This document shows positions 43,565 through 51,517 of a stretch of 64,000 nt of DNA, in pieces. Source of the stretch: Leifsonia tongyongensis (lineage in GTDB: Bacteria > Actinomycetota > Actinomycetes > Actinomycetales > Microbacteriaceae); NCBI RefSeq assembly GCF_010686705.1, contig NZ_JAAGWY010000006.1:1-64000 (forward strand), in the 5' to 3' direction. The first letter of the stretch is position 1. Each line of letters opens with the position of its first letter. The position numbers and the translations under genes were made by a program. The notes below the pieces were generated by a model. It did not search any database and was not told the origin of the DNA. It was given only the letters and a program-made list of their open reading frames with translations.

Positions 43565-44474
43565 ACGTCAAGGCGGAGCGGATTCGGCGCATGAGGGCGT
43601 CGCGGCGTGTAGACAGATCCGCCGAGGTGACGAAGACGACCGACCAGCCGGCCTCGGTGAGCATCTCGCGACGGCGGATGTCGTCGTCGTACGTCTTCCG
43701 ATCGGTTCGGTGATGATCGCCGAGATATTCGATCGCGACGAGGGCCTCGGGGTAGGCGAGGTCGATCATGGCAACGAGCTTTCCGCGCGCGTCATGCACC
43801 GGCAGATTGAGTGCCGGCTCGGGCAGCCCGGCCGCCAGCATTGCGAGCCTGAGCCGCGTCTCCTGGGGTGAGAGCGAGCCGTAGCGCACGAGGGTCAACG
43901 CCTCGCGAAGGTTTCTCACTCCGCGACGACGCCCGAGCCGGCCGACGACCGCTTCAAGCGACTGGAGGGAAGAGGGTGGCGGCTCGCCCGAGTATGGCTC
44001 CGTTCCCGTCACCAGATAGTCCCCGACGACGACCAGGTCGGTGACCGAAAGAGTCGAGCGCAGCTGACCCCAGGATTCCTCCGAGGAGAAGCTGCGAAGT
44101 CCAAGGTGTTCGGTGGTGGTCTGGCCAACATCGTCGAGTTCGTGCGAACAAAGCCCTGCAGCTTTGGGCGCCCGCGCGGGGGCGAAGACTGAAGTGTGAA
44201 CTGTTCGCGCGTCAACTCTTTGAGGCAGTGGAAGTCCGTGAAGGAGGGCCGCGGATTCATGACTGAAGTATTCGGTCGGGCGCATCCGCACCCGATACGC
44301 AAGGCACACGTCCCGATGGTCGGACAGCTCCCCGCCGACTACCGCGACTCCTCGAAACGGTCTGCGCACATCGTCAAGGTACAGACGCCCCTTGCCTATG
44401 CCGGCCGCCCTCGCCTGCTGGTACGAGAACCCCGAGCGCGGAAGTGAGCGCGGAATGGGTTGCCTGTTTCGCAT
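43539..44474 (-). CDS. DUF559/Vsr-like nuclease-fold protein
   Basis: 311 residues. The C-terminal ~90 residues have the endonuclease-like core LVAMIDLAYPEALVAIEYLGDHHR...RREMLTEAGWSVVFVT, with Asp, Glu and His where DUF559/very-short-patch-repair proteins have them. The N-terminal ~200 residues are of unknown fold; a start like GFSYQQARAAGIGKGRLYLDDVRRPFRGVAV resembles AbiEi-type antitoxin winged helices. ATG 44474 has GAGGATG upstream. Both ends are bracketed by related 57-bp palindromes. Function unknown. Confidence 0.65.
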   Translation of the reverse strand: MRNRQPIPRSLPRSGFSYQQARAAGIGKGRLYLDDVRRPFRGVAVVGGELSDHRDVCLAYRVRMRPTEYFSHESAALLHGLPLPQRVDARTVHTSVFAPARAPKAAGLCSHELDDVGQTTTEHLGLRSFSSEESWGQLRSTLSVTDLVVVGDYLVTGTEPYSGEPPPSSLQSLEAVVGRLGRRRGVRNLREALTLVRYGSLSPQETRLRLAMLAAGLPEPALNLPVHDARGKLVAMIDLAYPEALVAIEYLGDHHRTDRKTYDDDIRRREMLTEAGWSVVFVTSADLSTRRDALMRRIRSALTSSTGSFPK

Positions 44475-44529
44475 CCCGACATCCTCGTGAATTTGCAGGG
44501 CAAGCGTCCGAATCTTTCCACAGCCGCCG

Positions 44530-44586
44530 CGAGCACAGTGTTGTTCCCGAAATCCGTCCCTCATATCGCGAACAACCATGTGCTCG
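44530..44586. repeat. 57-bp intergenic palindrome (copy D)
   Basis: Arms 44530-44550 and 44566-44586 pair at 18 of 21 positions. The left arm differs from copy C at only 2 of 23 positions. One of these, C to G near position 14, is matched by a G to C change in the right arm. Confidence 0.7.
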
Positions 44587-44656
44587 ACGGAGCATGTAAC
44601 GCGCGGCGCGGGACGGATGCATGGTACTCGGGTGGGGGAATGACTACCCTTGACCC

Positions 44657-45085
44657 ATGGCCGACATCTTTGACGTGATCGCAGACGCGACCCGACGCGA
44701 GATCCTCCGGGTCTTGCTCGACCGTTACGTCGACGATGTGCACCATTCCGGCGAGATCAGCGTCTCGGAGATCGTCGCCAAGCTCGAGTTGAGCCAGCCG
44801 ACCGTGTCGAAGCACCTGAAGGTGCTGCGCGATTCCGGGCTGGTGAAGGTGCGCGAGGAGGGCCAGCACCGTTACTATCAGCTCGACTCCGAGCCACTGG
44901 AGGATGTGGAGGACTGGGTGATCCCGTTCCTCTCGTCCGATTTCGACCAGGTCGACGTCCGCGAGGCGCTCGCCCAGGAGACACGTGAGTTCGCCGGGTC
45001 CGTCGGGAAGGTTCTCGCCGACACGAGTCATCGGGTCACCACGGCCGTCGAGAAGGTCACGCCGCGCAAGTGGCGTCGCGATTAG
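44657..45085 (+). CDS. ArsR-family regulator
   Basis: 142 residues with the ArsR winged helix (FDVIADATRREILRVLLDR, SEIVAKLELSQPTVSKHLKVLRDSGLV, HRYYQLD). No cysteine metal-site is visible, so it is not a classical metal sensor. Leaderless: TACCCT 6 nt before ATG 44657. The C-terminal ~60 residues are a charged helix of unknown role. Confidence 0.85.
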   Translation: MADIFDVIADATRREILRVLLDRYVDDVHHSGEISVSEIVAKLELSQPTVSKHLKVLRDSGLVKVREEGQHRYYQLDSEPLEDVEDWVIPFLSSDFDQVDVREALAQETREFAGSVGKVLADTSHRVTTAVEKVTPRKWRRD

Positions 45086-45106
45086 CCTCGCCATCTCCTC
45101 TTCTTT

Positions 45107-45147
45107 ACTCGTGTCACACGAGTACCATTGCGTTTACCCGAACGCAA
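45107..45147. promoter_or_regulatory. two palindromes upstream of the HTH gene
   Basis: ACTCGTG-TCA-CACGAGT (45107-45123) and TTGCGTT-TACCCG-AACGCAA (45128-45147) are each perfect over 7-bp arms and lie within 55 bp of the HTH start. They may be operators of this or another regulator. Confidence 0.5.
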
Positions 45148-45160
45148 AGGACCATACCTC

Positions 45161-45355
45161 ATGGCTGCCGATCTTTCCGACGTGCGCTTCCTGACGGTCG
45201 CCGAGGTGGCCGACATGATGCGAGTGTCTCGCATGACCGTCTACCGGCTGGTGCATTCGGGCGAGCTTCCGGCGATCCGTTTCGGGCGCTCGTTCCGCGT
45301 GCCCGAGTCGGCCGTCGCCCAGGCACTGGAGAACCACGTCGCCGAGACCGCCTAG
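45161..45355 (+). CDS. small excisionase-type HTH DNA-binding protein
   Basis: 64 residues, almost entirely one MerR/excisionase-like winged HTH: LTVAEVADMMRVSRMTVYRLVHSGELPAIRFGRSFRVPESAV. The same short protein follows proC and precedes bS22 in mycobacteria (Rv0500A region). ATG 45161 has AAAGGA upstream. Not a phage excisionase; it is a conserved actinobacterial chromosomal gene of unclear regulon. Confidence 0.85.
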   Translation: MAADLSDVRFLTVAEVADMMRVSRMTVYRLVHSGELPAIRFGRSFRVPESAVAQALENHVAETA

Positions 45356-45362
45356 GTTCCGC

Positions 45363-45368
45363 TAGACT
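45363..45368 (+). promoter_or_regulatory. -10 box ahead of bS22
   Basis: TAGACT just after the HTH stop. The bS22 start is 58 nt further, so this transcript would have a normal leader containing a GCCGCG/CGCGGC hairpin. Confidence 0.4.
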
Positions 45369-45425
45369 TGGCCTTTGTGTCGCCGCGAAACCCGCGGCAA
45401 ACCCCCTATTCTTTGTGAGGTCTTT

Positions 45426-45524
45426 GTGGGTTCCGTAATCAAGAAGCGCCGCAAGCGTATGGCGAAGAAGAAGCACCGCAAGCTGCTTCGCAAGACGCGC
45501 CACCAGCGTCGCAACAAGAAGTAG
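45426..45524 (+). CDS. ribosomal protein bS22 (AURKAIP1/COX24 domain), 32 aa
   Basis: 32-residue, extremely basic peptide starting GTG 45426: GSVIKKRRKRMAKKKHRKLL, ending RRNKK. It matches the actinobacterial small-subunit protein bS22 (Rv0500B), a homologue of the mitochondrial COX24/mS38 domain. GAGG lies upstream of the GTG. Too short for most gene callers. A strong terminator follows. Confidence 0.9.
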   Translation: MGSVIKKRRKRMAKKKHRKLLRKTRHQRRNKK

Positions 45525-45565
45525 AGCTTTCGCGGGGAGTTTTCCCCGTCGCTGTACTGGTCGAG

Positions 45566-45597
45566 AGCGCCGGTCCCTTCGGGTTCCGGCGCTTTTT
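45566..45597 (+). terminator. intrinsic terminator after bS22
   Basis: AGCGCCGG-T-CCC-TTC-GGG-TT-CCGGCGCT hairpin followed by TTTTT. The clearest terminator in the window. Confidence 0.85.
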
Positions 45598-45617
45598 GCT
45601 TTCACTAGACTCGACAC

Positions 45618-45881
45618 GTGTCCCACGTCGACCTGACTCTGATCGGCAAGCCCGGCTGCCATCTCTGCGATGACGCGCGCGACGCGATCACCTCGGTCAT
45701 CGCCGCCCTGCCCGAAGGCTCGCCGCGGGTGTCCCTGTCGGAGCGTTCGATCCTCGACGATGCCCAGCTGCTGGAGCGCTACGCCGACGAGATTCCGGTG
45801 GTCCTGATCGATGGGCGGATGCACACCTATTGGCGGGTCGACCCGGCCCGACTTCGTACCGCACTCCTGGAGGCATCATGA
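45618..45881 (+). CDS. glutaredoxin-like thioredoxin-fold protein
   Basis: 87 residues with an N-terminal CxxC (IGKPGCHLCDDARDAI) and cis-Pro in EIPVVLIDGR. Probably a thiol-disulfide oxidoreductase of mycothiol metabolism. Same neighbourhood as Rv0508 in mycobacteria. Leaderless: TAGACT 6 nt before GTG 45618. Overlaps the next gene by ATGA. Confidence 0.85.
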   Translation: MSHVDLTLIGKPGCHLCDDARDAITSVIAALPEGSPRVSLSERSILDDAQLLERYADEIPVVLIDGRMHTYWRVDPARLRTALLEAS

Positions 45882-46180
45882 TCCGCCACGTCGTCTTGTT
45901 CAAGCTGGCTGCGACGGATGACGCGGAGCGCGCCGAGCAGGTTGAGACGATCGCGCGCGGCCTTCGGTCGCTGCCCGCATCCATCCCGGAGATACTGCGG
46001 ATGGAGGTGGGCGCGAACGTGCTGCACCCCGGCGCCAATTTCGACCTCGTCCTGATCGCCGACTACGAGGATGCGGATGCGCTGGCCCGGTATCAGGTGC
46101 ATCCGGACCACAAGGTGGTCGCGTCGTACATCCAGTCCGTGGTCGCCGACCGTTCGGCGGTCGACTTCGAGGTCAGATGA
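45878..46180 (+). CDS. Dabb (stress-response A/B barrel) domain protein
   Basis: 100 residues: MIRHVVLFKLAA start, then FDLVLIADYEDADALARYQVHPDHKVV, the ferredoxin-like barrel of the Dabb family. Its role is unknown; some members act as small stress proteins or cyclases. It overlaps the convergent GntR gene by 8 bp. Confidence 0.85.
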   Translation: MIRHVVLFKLAATDDAERAEQVETIARGLRSLPASIPEILRMEVGANVLHPGANFDLVLIADYEDADALARYQVHPDHKVVASYIQSVVADRSAVDFEVR

Positions 46181-46874
46181 CGGGACGCGCGTCGATCTCG
46201 TCGTCGGTTCGGCGGTAGTCGCGGATGAACGTCTCGCGCGCCGGTGCGTAGAGCTCGCGGATGAGTTCGGCTGTGCGCTCGCCGTCGCGGGCTTTCGCTG
46301 CCGCTGCGATCTCCGCCACGGCTGCGGCGACATCGTCGATCTCGAACGGCACCTGCCAGACGGTGACGTAGCGGAGCAGCTGCGGGCTCAAGCCTTCGGC
46401 GGCGGTCAGCAGCACGGTGTTGTCGGCCGACTTCTCGAATTCGGTGAAGAAGTCGCGGAGGGCCGCGCCGAGGCCGGGAAGGTCGCGCGATTTCGCCAAC
46501 TTCTTCGCGTTCCGGCTGAACTGCTCTAGCCGTCCGATCGCTGCCACATCCATCGTGGCCACCGACGTGCGCGCCGCGTACTCGACCAGGATGCCGGTCG
46601 TGTAGATGGCTTCGTCGATCGCGCGCAAGTCGATGGGTGCGACGCGCGTGTACCGGTTGGGTGCGAGTTCGACGAGCCCGATGTCGGCGAGTTTCATGAG
46701 CGCCTCACGCACCGGCGTGCGCGATACCCCCAGCCAGGCGGTGAGCTTGTCGTCGAGCAGCAGCTCGCCGGGCTCGAGCGTGCCGTCGATGATCGCGGTG
46801 TAGAGGCGTTCGTAGACGACGTCTCGCAAGAGCCGGCGTTCGACCGGCCTGGAGTCCCTGGTGGGCAGCGGCAT
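46173..46874 (-). CDS. GntR-family (FCD) regulator, tandem copy 1
   Basis: 233 residues. Winged helix with YERLYTAIIDGTLEPGELLLDD and SRTPVREALMKLADIGLV, followed by RYTRVAPIDLRAID and a helical FCD-type domain. It lies 3 bp after the next GntR gene and is similar throughout, so it arose by tandem duplication. No metabolic operon is adjacent. The FCD metal-binding histidines are not clearly conserved. Confidence 0.82.
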   Translation of the reverse strand: MPLPTRDSRPVERRLLRDVVYERLYTAIIDGTLEPGELLLDDKLTAWLGVSRTPVREALMKLADIGLVELAPNRYTRVAPIDLRAIDEAIYTTGILVEYAARTSVATMDVAAIGRLEQFSRNAKKLAKSRDLPGLGAALRDFFTEFEKSADNTVLLTAAEGLSPQLLRYVTVWQVPFEIDDVAAAVAEIAAAAKARDGERTAELIRELYAPARETFIRDYRRTDDEIDARPVI

Positions 46875-46877
46875 GGG

Positions 46878-47579
46878 TCAGCCCGCCTTCGGGGCCGTGT
46901 CGGCGACGGATTCGGCCAGGTCGTCGACGAGTGCGGTGAGCGCCACATCCCAGTACCGCCGGACGCCGTCGGCGGCCGCGTTCGCATCGCCGCGTCTGGA
47001 CGCATCGACGATCTCGCGGATGATGGGGGCGCCGAGCTGGAATCCCCGCAGGGACGGCGTGGCTTTGAGTGCTCGACTGAGCTCGGGGACGTGCCGTGTC
47101 GTCAGCCGCGCGATGGTCTTGTTGTCGAGCCGCCTGACATAGATGTTGAGCAGCGAGTCCGTGAGGTGGGACTGGCGGATGTCCTCCGACACCCCAGTGC
47201 GCTCGTCGGCATCCGCCCGCTCGGCGAACGCTTCGAGTTCGGAGAGGTCGCCTGCGGTGAGCAGCGGCACCGTGTCGCGGACGACGCTGACGTAGAGGGC
47301 GCCGAGCGTTTCGACGAGTCCACGCAATCGTGCGATGTCGATGGGGGCGACGCGGGTGCGCTTCTGGGGGAGCACCTCGACGAGTCCCATCGCAGCGAGC
47401 TGGTTGAGGGCCTCCCGCACCGGAGTGCGCGACACGCCGACCCATTCTTCGATCTCCGAGTCGTGCAACTGCTCGCCGGGAGCGAGGTCGCCGTCGACGA
47501 TAGCGTCGAGCAGCCGTAGGAACACTTCGTCACGGATCAGCCTGCGCGGAGTGACACTCTCGGTCGTGGGCACAGGCAT
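46878..47579 (-). CDS. GntR-family regulator, tandem copy 2
   Basis: 233 residues, same length and layout as the neighbour: VFLRLLDAIVDGDLAPGEQL, SRTPVREALNQLAAMGLVEV, KRTRVAPIDIARL. Leaderless start: TAATAT 6 nt before ATG 47579. The two probably form one transcript and may heterodimerise. Targets unknown. Confidence 0.82.
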   Translation of the reverse strand: MPVPTTESVTPRRLIRDEVFLRLLDAIVDGDLAPGEQLHDSEIEEWVGVSRTPVREALNQLAAMGLVEVLPQKRTRVAPIDIARLRGLVETLGALYVSVVRDTVPLLTAGDLSELEAFAERADADERTGVSEDIRQSHLTDSLLNIYVRRLDNKTIARLTTRHVPELSRALKATPSLRGFQLGAPIIREIVDASRRGDANAAADGVRRYWDVALTALVDDLAESVADTAPKAG

Positions 47580-47608
47580 ACAGGCATATTACATCCGGGT
47601 TGTCGGTG

Positions 47609-47652
47609 TTTCGGCCCTCGACACCGGCGAAAGTCGAGGTCAAGGGCCGAAA
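47609..47652 (-). terminator. hairpin ahead of the tandem GntR genes
   Basis: TTTCGGCCCT (47609-47618) pairs with AGGGCCGAAA (47643-47652) and contains a nested CTCGAC/GTCGAG stem. It lies 12 bp after the stop of the minus-strand SHOCT gene, so it is likely to be its terminator. Confidence 0.6.
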
Positions 47653-47663
47653 ACCGAGTGACA

Positions 47664-48065
47664 CTAGGGCTGTGCGTAGAGGTTGCTCCCGAGCGCCTTC
47701 GCCTTGAGAGCGTCGAACTCGCCCTGCGAGATGATGCCACTGTCGAGGAGCTGCTTCGCTTTCGCGATGTCTTCGGCAGGCGAGGTGGCGGTGACAGACC
47801 GGATGTGGTCGTCGGCCGCAGCGCGCGCCTCTCCGACGGCGGCGGCCTGGCGCTCGGCCATCCCGCGGCCACGGGCGATGAGGTAGACGAGGGCGGTGAG
47901 GAACGGCATGAAGATCAGGAAGATGATCCAGAGGGCTTTCCACCAGCCGTTCAGCTTCTGGTCCCGGAACAGGTCTCCGATGATCGCGAAGAGGGCCATG
48001 AGGTACGCGATGAACGCGAAGCTCCAGAAGAAGATCCACACGATGTTCCAGAAGCTGTTCGACAT
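47664..48065 (-). CDS. PLDc_N / SHOCT domain membrane protein
   Basis: 133 residues. Two N-terminal membrane helices (WNIVWIFFWSFAFIAYLMAL and WWKALWIIFLIFMPFLTAL) of the phospholipase-D N-terminal anchor type are followed by a charged linker and a C-terminal SHOCT helix pair (EDIAKAKQLLDSGIISQGEFDALKAKAL). Common in actinobacteria, no defined function. AAAGGA precedes ATG 48065. Confidence 0.8.
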   Translation of the reverse strand: MSNSFWNIVWIFFWSFAFIAYLMALFAIIGDLFRDQKLNGWWKALWIIFLIFMPFLTALVYLIARGRGMAERQAAAVGEARAAADDHIRSVTATSPAEDIAKAKQLLDSGIISQGEFDALKAKALGSNLYAQP

Positions 48066-48186
48066 GTGATCGTCCTTTCGACGGTCGCGCGCACCACCCT
48101 GGCCGCGCTCGTATCCACAAGCTAGCGCGGAAAGGCTCGCGGCCGACAGGGCGAGCTGCGTCGAATTCGGCGGGTAGGCTGACGCC

Positions 48187-50133
48187 ATGATGCCCCAGCT
48201 TCCGCCCCGGGTGTGGGCGGGACGCGGGATGCTCGGGTGGATCCTCTTCCTCCCTGGCGTCGTCGTCGGAGCGGTCCTGTCGCTCGCAGCCGGGCTTGTT
48301 CTCGTCGCGATCGCAGTCGTCGCCTGGCTGGTCTGGCTGGCCGCGTGGATCGTGGGCTATGTCTGGGCGTGGATCTGGTTCGCCGGGCAGCGGATGCGCC
48401 GGGTCGAGTATCCGTTCGAGCTTCCGTCCCCGGTTTCGAGGCGGCACCGGTCGGATGTGTTCAGCTCGTCCTACCTGAGCGGGGCTCCGCGTCTCGTGGG
48501 GGCGGCTGCGCGGCTCGCCGGGTTCGTCCTCGGGCCGCTCGCGCTGGTGACGAGTGCGATCGGAACGGTCGCGCCTCGCTGGCGCGCGCGTCCGTACCTC
48601 GCTGTCTTCACTCTGCGCGCCGTCCTCGCGAAGGCGGTGGGGCTGGGCCGGCGGCGCGGCTGGCTGATCGACGGGCACGATCCCGCGGTTCAGACGCTCG
48701 ATGACTTCCTCGTGGTGGCGTTTCCCCAGATCGCCGACTTCACCCGCTGGTGGCGCGACCCGGATGCGCCGGTCGACTATGTTCCTTCGCCCGGCCTTCA
48801 CGACGCCACGGCAGAGGCGCTCGGGCTGGAACTCGGCGCCTACCCCGACCCCCTCGGCTTCCCGGGTCTCGCGGCCGGGGCGATGCGGCGGCGGCAGATC
48901 ACGGGCTACCGCGACCTCCTGGTCAGCCAGCGGGAGATCGACGACCTGTGCGACCCCGACCTCGACGACCGCAACGACGTCGGTGTCGTTCGCATCTCAT
49001 CCAGGGTGGGACCAGGCGGCATTCGCCACTGGCTCGTCCAGTTCCCGAGCACCAAGTCCTGGCACCCACGAGCAGGCGTCGCCCCCAACGACCTTACGGC
49101 CGACCTCGTGATCGGAGCGGACCGCGAGCCGACGATGACGCGCGCGGCACTCGCTGCGATGTCCCTCGCGGGCATCGCGCCGGGCGAGCCGATCATGCTT
49201 GCGGGCTTCAGCCTGGGCGGGATGGTCGCCGCCGAGGTCGCCGTGCGGGCCGAACGGTACGGGTTCACCGTCACGCACCTCGTCACGGCGGGTGCGCCGC
49301 TCGGCCGCGTGCGCGTTCCTGCGAGCATCCGCGTATTGGCTCTCGAACACCTTCTCGACATCGTGCCGCGGATCGAAGGGCGCGAGAATCCGTTCGACGG
49401 TGGCGAAGCCGGCGGTCGTGGCGGCGGCGAAACCGGCTCCGCCCCGAACTGGCTGACGGTCAAGGCCGGGCCGCCGCTTCCCGGGGGCTTCCGGCTGGGC
49501 GTCCTGCACCAGTCGACGGCCTACGCCGACACCGCCGGAGCCGTCGAGGACGACCCGCCGGGCGAACAGGTCGCAGCGGCGCTCACCGGGCTGGGCGTGT
49601 TCTTCGGACCCGGACAGCGTCTCGTCGACTACGCCGTGCTGCGGGATGGATCGTACGCGGTGCAGCCGTCGGTGCCGTTCTACCTGCACAGCACCGTCGA
49701 AGACGGGATCACCCGGGGCACGCTCCGCACGACGCTGCGTCGCCTTCCCGGTGTGATCGCCGTCGACATCTACCAGTCGCGTGCAGGCCTGCTGACGACC
49801 ATCCTGTGGAATGCCGACGTGCTCGTGCGCAGTCTCCGCCCGTGGTTCACGACGGTCGAGCGTTTCGCGGTCTACCGCGGGCTGCTGTCGCTGCTCAAGC
49901 GCAGGCGTGCCGTCGGGTTCCACTTCCGGTTGCAGGCGAAGGAGACGCCCGGCGTCACCTGGGAGGCGACAGTGCAGCGGATGCCCGACGGGCGCTGGCG
50001 GGAAGTGATCGACATCGCCTTCGACAGCGCCGAGACGGAACGCGAGTTCCTGCCGCTCCTGCTGCCGGAGGGCTGGACCTCGACGGTCAACTACTACCCG
50101 CCGAACGCCTTCGAACCGGTGCGGGCGCGATAG
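48187..50133 (+). CDS. large membrane-anchored alpha/beta-hydrolase-like protein
   Basis: 648 residues. Two to three membrane segments in the first 70 and another near 100-125. A hydrolase-like core is visible at about 280-420, with the nucleophile elbow MLAGFSLGGMVAAEVA and THLVTAGAPLGR. The C-terminal third is unassigned. The layout resembles lipase-class-3/PE-PPE-like actinobacterial esterases; substrate unknown. Leaderless start: TAGGCT 6 nt before ATG 48187. Confidence 0.65.
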   Translation: MMPQLPPRVWAGRGMLGWILFLPGVVVGAVLSLAAGLVLVAIAVVAWLVWLAAWIVGYVWAWIWFAGQRMRRVEYPFELPSPVSRRHRSDVFSSSYLSGAPRLVGAAARLAGFVLGPLALVTSAIGTVAPRWRARPYLAVFTLRAVLAKAVGLGRRRGWLIDGHDPAVQTLDDFLVVAFPQIADFTRWWRDPDAPVDYVPSPGLHDATAEALGLELGAYPDPLGFPGLAAGAMRRRQITGYRDLLVSQREIDDLCDPDLDDRNDVGVVRISSRVGPGGIRHWLVQFPSTKSWHPRAGVAPNDLTADLVIGADREPTMTRAALAAMSLAGIAPGEPIMLAGFSLGGMVAAEVAVRAERYGFTVTHLVTAGAPLGRVRVPASIRVLALEHLLDIVPRIEGRENPFDGGEAGGRGGGETGSAPNWLTVKAGPPLPGGFRLGVLHQSTAYADTAGAVEDDPPGEQVAAALTGLGVFFGPGQRLVDYAVLRDGSYAVQPSVPFYLHSTVEDGITRGTLRTTLRRLPGVIAVDIYQSRAGLLTTILWNADVLVRSLRPWFTTVERFAVYRGLLSLLKRRRAVGFHFRLQAKETPGVTWEATVQRMPDGRWREVIDIAFDSAETEREFLPLLLPEGWTSTVNYYPPNAFEPVRAR

Positions 50134-50154
50134 CGGAGCCTGGATACGGGGCCG

Positions 50155-51360
50155 TCACCGGGTCAGGATGAGCGCATCCCCCTGCCCTCCGCCTCCGCAG
50201 AGCGCGACGGCTGCGCGGCCGGACCCGCGACGGTTCAGTTCGTGCGCCGCATGGACGACGAGACGTGCACCGGATGCGCCGATCGGATGCCCGATCGCTA
50301 TGGCGCCGCCGTGGATGTTGACGCGTTCGTGGTCGAGGCCGAGGTCGGCCATGGACTGCAGCGCCACGGCCGCGAATGCCTCGTTGATCTCGACGAAGTC
50401 GAGGTCGGATGCGGAAAGACCGGTCTTCGCCAGGGCTGCGGCGATCGCGTGCGACGGCTGGGAGTGCAGCGAGTTGTCGGGCCCCGCCACCTGGGCGTTC
50501 GAGCCGAGGACAGCGAGCCAGGCGAGTCCCCGGCGCTCGGCGTTCTCCCTGCTCGTCAGGACGACGGCGGCGGCGCCGTCGCTGAGCGGGGACGAGTTGC
50601 CTGCCGTCAGGGTGCCGTCGTCGGCGAAACTGGGACGGAGCCTGCCCAGGATGTCTGCGGTCGAGTCGGGGCGAACGCCTTCGTCTGCCTCGATGACGAT
50701 CGGATCTCCTTTTCGCTGCGGAATGACGACCGGAGCGAGCTCCGCATCGAAGAGGCCTGCAGCTGCCGCGGCGCCCGCCCGCTGATGGGAGGCGGCGGCG
50801 AACTCGTCCTGCGCCTCGCGCGTCAGGCCGAGCTTCGCGGTGTACCGCTCGGTGGATGCGCCCATCGAGTCGCCGTCGAACGCGTCGGTCAACCCGTCGT
50901 GCGCGGCCGAGTCGAGCGCGGTGATCGACCCGTACGACCAGCCGAGGCGCGACCCCGGAAGGACATGCGGGGCGTTGGTCATCGACTCCTGGCCGCCGGC
51001 GACGACGACCTCGGCCTCACCGGACCGGATGAGCCGGGCGGCGTCGATGATCGACGCGAGTCCGGAGAGGCAGACCTTGTTGATGGTGACGGTCGGCACC
51101 TGCCAGCCCAGCCCGGCAGCGATCGACGTCTGACGCGCAGGGTTCTGGCCGGCGCCCGCCTGGAGCACCTGCCCGAAGATCAGGGCGTCGACATCGGCGG
51201 CTCCCAGTGCGCCGGCGCCTCCCGCGGAGAGCCGTTCGAGCGCGGCACGCACCGCGACGGCGCCCAGATCGACCGCTCGCAGCGAGGCGAGGTTGCCCTT
51301 GATCTTGCCCTGCGGTGTTCGCGCTGCGGACAGGATGACGACGTCGGTGTTGGCGGTCAT
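50155..51360 (-). CDS. acetyl-CoA C-acetyltransferase (thiolase)
   Basis: 401 residues. Active-site Cys in NKVCLSGLASI, then AGNSSPLSDGAAAV, NEAFAAVALQS, AIAIGHPIGASGAR and CGGGGQGDA. It differs from PcaF and has the features of degradative or biosynthetic acetoacetyl-CoA thiolases. AAGGAG lies 6 nt before ATG 51360. No fatty-acid genes adjoin it. Confidence 0.9.
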   Translation of the reverse strand: MTANTDVVILSAARTPQGKIKGNLASLRAVDLGAVAVRAALERLSAGGAGALGAADVDALIFGQVLQAGAGQNPARQTSIAAGLGWQVPTVTINKVCLSGLASIIDAARLIRSGEAEVVVAGGQESMTNAPHVLPGSRLGWSYGSITALDSAAHDGLTDAFDGDSMGASTERYTAKLGLTREAQDEFAAASHQRAGAAAAAGLFDAELAPVVIPQRKGDPIVIEADEGVRPDSTADILGRLRPSFADDGTLTAGNSSPLSDGAAAVVLTSRENAERRGLAWLAVLGSNAQVAGPDNSLHSQPSHAIAAALAKTGLSASDLDFVEINEAFAAVALQSMADLGLDHERVNIHGGAIAIGHPIGASGARLVVHAAHELNRRGSGRAAVALCGGGGQGDALILTR

Positions 51361-51517
51361 GGCGACTCCTTCGTGCCTGGAAAGCGGCTCGTGGCCGCAC
51401 GCTTCCACGATCTCACACCCTGAACCACGTCGCACGCCAACGCATTCACAGGGTCAGGTTCTCCACAGATTTCCGCATCACGGACGCGGGGAAGCACCCG
51501 GCCCCTACCGTGGAGGA

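Noticed and set aside
45161-45355. Reading the small HTH gene as a phage or plasmid excisionase
   Set aside because: No integrase, attachment site or phage gene is near, and the gene sits in the conserved proC-bS22 neighbourhood.
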